Positions 59,448 through 64,000 of a stretch of DNA of 64,000 nt are shown in pieces. Numbering within the stretch: the stretch's first letter is position 1; every line of letters starts with the position of its first letter. The DNA comes from Paenibacillus sp. G2S3 (GTDB lineage Bacteria > Bacillota > Bacilli > Paenibacillales > Paenibacillaceae), in assembly GCF_030123105.1 (NCBI RefSeq), contig NZ_CP126095.1:6572001-6636000 (forward strand), in the 5' to 3' direction. The notes beneath the pieces are model-generated. The model ran no database searches. It was not told the origin of the DNA and saw only the letters and a program-made list of their open reading frames with translations. Position numbers and translations under genes: made by a program.

Positions 59448-59463
59448 TGTCGATTAGTCGACA
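59448..59463. promoter_or_regulatory. TetR operator, site 1
   Basis: TGTCGA TTAG TCGACA, perfect inverted repeat, 54 bases upstream of the TetR start. It shares its half-site with 59520-59534. Confidence 0.7.
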
Positions 59464-59519
59464 TTTTCAATAAAATTGCAAATAGGAATACCGTTTAAAT
59501 GCTGATAAGATTTATTTTA

Positions 59520-59534
59520 TCGACACTATGTCGA
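59520..59534. promoter_or_regulatory. TetR operator, site 2
   Basis: TCGACA CTA TGTCGA, perfect inverted repeat of the same half-site in opposite polarity, 26 bases before the MFS start codon. Confidence 0.7.
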
Positions 59535-59560
59535 AAAAGCAATGAAGAGAGGCCTGCACC

Positions 59561-61024
59561 ATGCAAAAAGATATTAAGAAAATAAATAAAGGAATCCTAC
59601 TAACCATCCTAATTTTTGGTTGTTTTTTATCTACACTCAATCAGACGCTTTTAAATGTCGCCTTAAGTAGTCTGATGGATGTATTTGATGTCACGGCAAC
59701 AACTGTACAATGGATTTCAACGGGTTTTATGCTGGTCAACGGGATATTGATTCCGATTACAGCCTATTTAATGAAACGTTTTACAACACGTCAATTATTT
59801 CTAAGTGCCATGTCATTTTTATTAATTGGCTCAATCATTTGTGCAGCAGCGCCGAGCTTTAGTCTACTCTTGGTCGGACGGATGATCCAAGCTGCAGGTG
59901 CCGGTATTATAATGCCGCTCATGATGAGCGTTGTGCTCGCGATCTTCCCCGTTGAGAAACGTGGCAGTGCCATGGGACTGCTTGGACTGGCGATGATATT
60001 TGCTCCTGCTATTGGGCCGACGCTTGCGGGATTTATTGTTGAATATCACTCTTGGCGCTGGTTATTTATCGGCCTCATTCCACTCGTCATCATTGTTATA
60101 GCGTTGGCATTCAAGTATTTAGTGAATGTATCCGAGACGTCTAAGTCTAAGCTTGATGTAGTAAGTGTTCTTTTATCAACAGTTGGATTTGGCTTAATTT
60201 TATACGGCTTCAGTAGTGCAGGCAGTAAAGGCTGGGACGATTTAATAGTAATTCTGACCTTAGGGATCGGGATCGTTGTAACGGCCGTATTTTGTATGCG
60301 ACAAATCAAGTCTGATGATCCACTGTTAAACCTGTCTGTCTTCAAAAATAAAGTCTTTACGATGACTTCTCTTATTAATGTGTTAATTACCATGATGATG
60401 TACGCAGATATGATTTTATTGCCTATTTATCTGCAGAATGGTCGTGGTTTTACAGCATTTGATGCAGGACTACTCTTGTTGCCGGGGGCACTCGTAAATG
60501 CGTTCATGTCACCCGTCACCGGTAAATTATACGATCGTTTCGGTGCCAAGCCACTGTTCATTATTGGTTTACTCTTTATTATTCCATCTATGTGGGCGGT
60601 AACCGATCTATCTGAATCGACAACGTATATGTATTTAATGATTCGTACCATCGGCCTCCGAATTGGATTAAGCTTCATCACTATGCCTCTCAATACGGCT
60701 GGACTAAATGCACTGCCCAAACAACTCGGTACGCATGGTACAGCAGTGAACAATACCGTTCGCCAAATTGCCGGAGCCATCGGTACTGCCGTCGTAATTA
60801 CGATCTATACCGTGCAGGCAACAAGTCATGCGGCCACAGTGATGCAGAGCAACCCCTCTACTACTCCTGAGATCCTTAAATCCCTAGCATCGATTCTTGG
60901 GGCGAGTGACGCCTATTACTTTATGATGATATTATCCGTTGCGGCGTTTGTTATAACATTATTTATGCCGATGAAAAGCAAGATCGCGATTGAAAAGAAA
61001 GCAAACCTAGTTAGCAAGGAATAA
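59561..61024 (+). CDS. DHA2-family (EmrB/QacA-like) drug efflux MFS transporter
   Basis: 487 residues with 14 predicted membrane segments. Motif D1 (LNQTLLNVALSSLMDVFDV), motif A region (ITAYLMKRFTTRQLF) and the helix-5 antiporter motif (GLAMIFAPAIGPTLAGFIVE) place it with LmrB/EmrB-type drug:proton antiporters. Start with AGAGAGG upstream. Induction presumably by release of the divergent TetR repressor. Confidence 0.93.
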   Translation: MQKDIKKINKGILLTILIFGCFLSTLNQTLLNVALSSLMDVFDVTATTVQWISTGFMLVNGILIPITAYLMKRFTTRQLFLSAMSFLLIGSIICAAAPSFSLLLVGRMIQAAGAGIIMPLMMSVVLAIFPVEKRGSAMGLLGLAMIFAPAIGPTLAGFIVEYHSWRWLFIGLIPLVIIVIALAFKYLVNVSETSKSKLDVVSVLLSTVGFGLILYGFSSAGSKGWDDLIVILTLGIGIVVTAVFCMRQIKSDDPLLNLSVFKNKVFTMTSLINVLITMMMYADMILLPIYLQNGRGFTAFDAGLLLLPGALVNAFMSPVTGKLYDRFGAKPLFIIGLLFIIPSMWAVTDLSESTTYMYLMIRTIGLRIGLSFITMPLNTAGLNALPKQLGTHGTAVNNTVRQIAGAIGTAVVITIYTVQATSHAATVMQSNPSTTPEILKSLASILGASDAYYFMMILSVAAFVITLFMPMKSKIAIEKKANLVSKE

Positions 61025-61043
61025 CCTCATAAAGTGGAATGTC

Positions 61044-61070
61044 AAAAGGACAGCGATCAGCTGTCCTTTT
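61044..61070. terminator. bidirectional terminator
   Basis: Eleven-base perfect stem AAAAGGACAGC / GCTGTCCTTTT with loop GATCA, after the MFS gene. Confidence 0.88.
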
Positions 61071-61176
61071 ACATTATTAATAGCGATTCCCAGCTCACTA
61101 GCTACTCTTCTATTAATTTTTCTTTCAGTATGCCGGAGCCGATCCCCCGCTAACTATTAAAATATGCTAGCCTAAC

Positions 61177-62535
61177 TCAAGCTTGATTGCTTTTCCCCTT
61201 TTTGCTTCTAATCGAATACAGGATGACTAATAAAATAAACCATAACGGAGTACACAATAAAGCCGGGCGTGTCTCTCCAGCGAACAGCATGATGATCAGT
61301 ATCCCAGCGAACAAGGTTAGGACAATATAATTAATAGCCGGTGTGAACGGTGCTTTGAATTTGGATTTCGCCTGTAAGTCTGGCCGGGTTTTCTTATACT
61401 TAATATGGCAGATGAGCACAATGCCCCACACCCATATAAAACAAATAGCGCTAATCGTTGTCACTATTCCAAAAGCCTGCTCCGGAATAAGTTTACTTAA
61501 AAGAGCCCCTACAGATATGACAATTGTAGAAATGAATAACGAGTTACCTGGTACATGATTTTTATTCAGTTTGCCCAAATGAGGTGACGCCTGGTCGTTT
61601 CTACTCAAATTATAGAGAATTCGGCTTGTCGAGAACATCCCACTATTACAAGCTGAGGCCGCTGAGGTTAGTACAACAAAATTAATAATCCCTGCGGCAA
61701 TTGGAATCCCTACTAAAGTAAAGGTTTTTACAAAAGGACTCTCTGCCGGACTGAGCTCCGTCCAAGGATTTATGCATAGCAGGACGAAAAGCGCACCAAC
61801 ATAGAAGAATAGAATCCGTAAAGGAATTTTATTAATCGCTGATGGGATGTTTTTCTCCGGATCCGCTGTTTCCGCTGCCGACACCCCTACCAATTCCACA
61901 CCGACGTAAGCAAATACAACCATTTGAAAAGAAAATAAGAAGCCTGATATGCCGTTCGGAAAAAAGCCCCCATGCTCCCATAGGTTTCGTATCGTCACCG
62001 ATCCTGCATCCGTCTTAAACCCAATGATCAGTAAAATGACCCCAAGACCAATCAAGGCGAGAATCGTAATTACCTTAATTAAAGCAAACCAAAATTCGAG
62101 TTCTCCAAAACTCTTTACAGTTAATAGATTAAGTCCTAATAACACGACCAGACAAGCGATGGCAGGAACCCACTGCGGGATATCAAACCAGTACTGTACA
62201 TATACGCCAACAGCAATGACATCAGCCATAGCCGTCATGATCCAGCAAAACCAATAGGTCCAACCGGTAATGAATGCGACCCGTGATCCAAGGTAGTCTT
62301 CAGCAATATCCGTAAAAGATTGATAGCCCGCTTTAGATAATAGGAGTTCTCCCAGTGCTCTCATCACAAAAAACACAGCAATACCCACGATTAAATACGT
62401 GATCATAATGGATGGGCCTGCCTTCTCTATCGCCTTGCCTGATCCCAAGAATAATCCTGTACCAATGGTGCCACCAATAGCGATAAGTTGAACATGCCGA
62501 TTAGCCAGCTCTCTCTTTAATTCTGGTTGTGCCAT
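61177..62535 (-). CDS. CycA/AlaP-like amino-acid permease under a glycine riboswitch
   Basis: 452 residues from ATG 62535, which has AGGGGG eight bases upstream. Twelve-segment APC transporter: RHVQLIAIGGTIGTGLFLGS (helix 1), YWFCWIMTAMADVIAVGVY, KSFGELEFWFALIKV and MFSTSRILYNLSR are typical of the CycA/AlaP group that imports D/L-alanine, glycine and D-serine. The glycine aptamer and terminator in its leader support glycine or alanine as substrate. The last gene of its unit. Confidence 0.93.
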   Translation of the reverse strand: MAQPELKRELANRHVQLIAIGGTIGTGLFLGSGKAIEKAGPSIMITYLIVGIAVFFVMRALGELLLSKAGYQSFTDIAEDYLGSRVAFITGWTYWFCWIMTAMADVIAVGVYVQYWFDIPQWVPAIACLVVLLGLNLLTVKSFGELEFWFALIKVITILALIGLGVILLIIGFKTDAGSVTIRNLWEHGGFFPNGISGFLFSFQMVVFAYVGVELVGVSAAETADPEKNIPSAINKIPLRILFFYVGALFVLLCINPWTELSPAESPFVKTFTLVGIPIAAGIINFVVLTSAASACNSGMFSTSRILYNLSRNDQASPHLGKLNKNHVPGNSLFISTIVISVGALLSKLIPEQAFGIVTTISAICFIWVWGIVLICHIKYKKTRPDLQAKSKFKAPFTPAINYIVLTLFAGILIIMLFAGETRPALLCTPLWFILLVILYSIRSKKGKSNQA

Positions 62536-62571
62536 ACCTAGTTCCCCCTTGTGAGTACAATAAATTGGAAT

Positions 62572-62603
62572 AAAAAAAGAGAGATTGGATGTCATCCAAT
62601 CTC
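62572..62603 (-). terminator. expression-platform terminator of the glycine riboswitch
   Basis: Ten-base perfect stem GAGATTGGAT / ATCCAATCTC followed on the minus strand by TCTTTTTTT, between the aptamer and the permease ribosome site. Confidence 0.88.
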
Positions 62604-62676
62604 CCAGATCGTAAGAATATCAAATAATATTTGCCCTGCTGATAGCGATCAGCATGACAAATACATATTCAGTACT

Positions 62677-62743
62677 CTTCTGTCCTTTTGCCTGAGATTG
62701 TGAACCCTTCGGCGCCGCGGAATTTCCGCAGTCTCTCCAGAAG
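62677..62743 (-). promoter_or_regulatory. glycine riboswitch aptamer (single)
   Basis: Read on the minus strand: P1 CTTCTG-type closing stem, then CTGGAGAGACTGCGG, the GCGCCGAAGGG core, AATCTCAGGCAAAAGGACAG and closure. These blocks are the conserved core of glycine aptamers. Only one aptamer is visible. An extended -10 (TGTTAGAAT, + strand 62831-62839) about 90 bases upstream may be its promoter. Confidence 0.92.
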
Positions 62744-62953
62744 CTGCTCCAGCTAAAGTGTAATCCTTAGCTATCATAGCTCGTGAATTATGAAGTTGAT
62801 AAAGCGGTAACGCAGTAAAGCTGTTCTGATATTCTAACATATTACTTGCGATATGAGTGTTAATCAGTGATAAAAGTCTCTTTGTAGTTTGTGGGAATAG
62901 GAGTAGTGGAACTCAGATAGGGGCTCCTCATCACTTATCAATTTTAAAAAGTG

Positions 62954-62981
62954 TTGACACGTGCACATGTATGCATATAAT
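62954..62981 (+). promoter_or_regulatory. promoter and operator of the ArsR gene
   Basis: TTGACA, 16-base spacer, TATAAT. The spacer and -10 hold TGCACATGTATGCATATA (62962-62979), matched at 63359-63376 before the transporter gene. Confidence 0.75.
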
Positions 62982-63000
62982 AAATTAAGGGGGTAGTGCC

Positions 63001-63330
63001 ATGGGATTAAACCTTGATTCAAATAAATGTAAAAAGCTGATAGAAGACAATATTGATATTGAGTTCTTCCGAGCAGTATTTGATCCAGTGCGGAGTGAGT
63101 TGTTGATTTTTCTTTCTGCAAATGGTGAAATGACAATCGGTGGTATTGCAGAATATTTTCCACAGAATCGTTCAGTTATTTCTCGGCATCTTGATTTCAT
63201 GAGTCGTTTTGGTATCGTTCAAAGGAGAAAAGAAGGGCGAGAAGTTTATTACAAAACTAATAATAATTTCATTGTAGATAAATTTGAAAAAACAGCTAAC
63301 AATATGAAAGCACTCATGAATTTGAAATAA
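63001..63330 (+). CDS. ArsR-family winged-helix regulator
   Basis: 109 residues. Helix-turn-helix MTIGGIAEYFPQNRSVISRH with wing RRKEGREVYYK. No CxC metal motif, so it is not a classic metal sensor. Start with GGGGG seven bases upstream. The adjacent DHA2-type pump carries a copy of the presumed operator in its own leader, so the two form a regulator-pump pair. Its codon use is richer in A+T than the surrounding genes. Confidence 0.9.
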   Translation: MGLNLDSNKCKKLIEDNIDIEFFRAVFDPVRSELLIFLSANGEMTIGGIAEYFPQNRSVISRHLDFMSRFGIVQRRKEGREVYYKTNNNFIVDKFEKTANNMKALMNLK

Positions 63331-63358
63331 TGCAGTGCTTTTTATTTTATTATATATA

Positions 63359-63376
63359 TGCACTTGTACACACATA
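63359..63376 (+). promoter_or_regulatory. second ArsR operator copy
   Basis: TGCACTTGTACACACATA, 14 of 18 bases identical to the site in the ArsR promoter, 20 bases before the transporter start. Confidence 0.55.
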
Positions 63377-63396
63377 TACATGAAAGGGTGTTTATT

Positions 63397-64000
63397 TTGA
63401 CACAAACAAAAAGAAAATGGTGGGTTTTAGCCACGGTTAGTTTAACCGTATTTATGGCAATGTTAGATATTACAATTGTCAATGTTGCATTACCAGAAAT
63501 ACAACAAGCTTTTTCATCGAATTTTTCAAATCTACAATGGGTGTTGAATGCCTATACTTTAGTTTATGCTGCAATGTTGTTGCCAGTTTCAAAATTAGGA
63601 GACATTATCGGACGTAAAAAAGTCTTTTTATTAGGATTGGGTATTTTTGTGATTGGCTCTTTAGCCAGTGGATTAGCAAGCAGTGATATTTGGTTAAATA
63701 TCTTCCGTGGATTTCAAGGAATTGGTGGAGCAGCTATGATGTCATTATCATTAACGATAGTTACTTCTTCGTTTCCTGAAAAACAAAGAGGACTTGCACT
63801 AGGTATTTGGAGTAGCGCCGTTGGGCTTGCTATTGCCGGTGGTCCGTTGATTGGTGGAGCATTAGTTGATAGTTATGGTTGGCGGTCTATTTTTCTAGTT
63901 AACATTCCTGTTGGGATTGTAGCAATTTTACTAGGAATGTTTGTTATTAAAGAAAGTGAAACAAACAAAAATGGAAGAATTGATATTTGGGGACTGATTT
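63397..64000 (+). CDS. DHA2-family drug efflux MFS transporter (cut by window end)
   Basis: I translated this frame directly. It starts with TTG at 63397 after GAAAGGGTG. Six or so membrane segments are visible in 201 residues: LDITIVNVALPEIQQAF (motif D1), SKLGDIIGRKKVFLLG (motif A), FRGFQGIGGAAMMSLSL (motif B) and GLAIAGGPLIGGALVDSYGW (motif C). It belongs to the 14-segment QacA/EmrB group; the remaining 270 or so residues are outside. The low G+C third positions match the ArsR gene. Confidence 0.92.
   Translation, partial: MTQTKRKWWVLATVSLTVFMAMLDITIVNVALPEIQQAFSSNFSNLQWVLNAYTLVYAAMLLPVSKLGDIIGRKKVFLLGLGIFVIGSLASGLASSDIWLNIFRGFQGIGGAAMMSLSLTIVTSSFPEKQRGLALGIWSSAVGLAIAGGPLIGGALVDSYGWRSIFLVNIPVGIVAILLGMFVIKESETNKNGRIDIWGLI

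Noticed and set aside
62649..62840. 63-residue minus-strand frame upstream of the permease
   Set aside because: It overlaps the glycine aptamer core; the conserved blocks are RNA, not codons, and there is no ribosome site.

Overview
The window looks like a chromosomal segment of a Paenibacillus-type spore former (low-to-mid GC Bacillota). Support: an alpha/beta small acid-soluble spore protein and a CotF-type coat protein; YesM/YesN regulators beside Lpl-type sugar ABC genes with no ATPase gene; a cell-surface galactanase ending in three SLH repeats; many AGGAGG-type ribosome sites with GTG/TTG starts; and a HelD protein. No rRNA, tRNA, transposase, phage or CRISPR element was seen.

Layout. 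1-3000: the edge of a sugar ABC permease gene and an OmpR-type two-component pair. 3.1-6.6 kb: DUF1989, LysE exporter, YcgG-like protein and amino-acid permease, the gene set I remember from the B. subtilis ycgFGHI neighbourhood. 6.7-12.4 kb: spore proteins, an MFS pump divergent from a TetR gene across a 38-bp perfect palindrome, and small proteins of unknown role. 12.5-14.7 kb: a self-contained operon of a MerR-methyltransferase fusion and a NudK-DUF4406 fusion behind a classical 19-bp-spacer MerR promoter. 14.8-16 kb: a decaying patch (shortened DUF4386 protein, broken Crp/Fnr gene).

16.1-31 kb: a complete Lpl/Yes-type sugar uptake system (kinase, AraC-type regulator, two permeases, binding lipoprotein), Lrp and VOC genes, a GH1 glycosidase with a GPH symporter divergent from an AraC regulator, and helD. 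Between helD and the next gene a strong promoter and a strong terminator on the + strand bracket a stretch with no ORF, a candidate small RNA. 31.2-38.3 kb: a 1375-residue SLH-anchored GH53 galactanase, then an ECF sigma factor, a DUF4179 anti-sigma protein and a secreted paralogue of the anti-sigma outer domain. 38.4-43.8 kb: MerR/SDR pair with a second 19-bp-spacer promoter, a glycosyltransferase, a MATE pump and a RibD-like reductase.

43.8-56.4 kb: two carbohydrate operons. One has an alcohol dehydrogenase, a cytoplasmic GH13 enzyme and a solute-binding protein with no signal peptide. The other has a membrane-anchored GH3 enzyme with permuted domains, an ordinary GH3 enzyme and a GtrA-like membrane protein, next to a regulator that fuses an AraC helix-turn-helix to what looks like a dead GH39 barrel. 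cre-like sites (CcpA) lie upstream of four of the carbohydrate units. 56.5-64 kb: a membrane metallophosphoesterase, an unknown protein, a TetR/MFS pair with two matching operators, a glycine-riboswitch-controlled amino-acid permease, and an AT-rich ArsR/MFS pair cut by the window edge.
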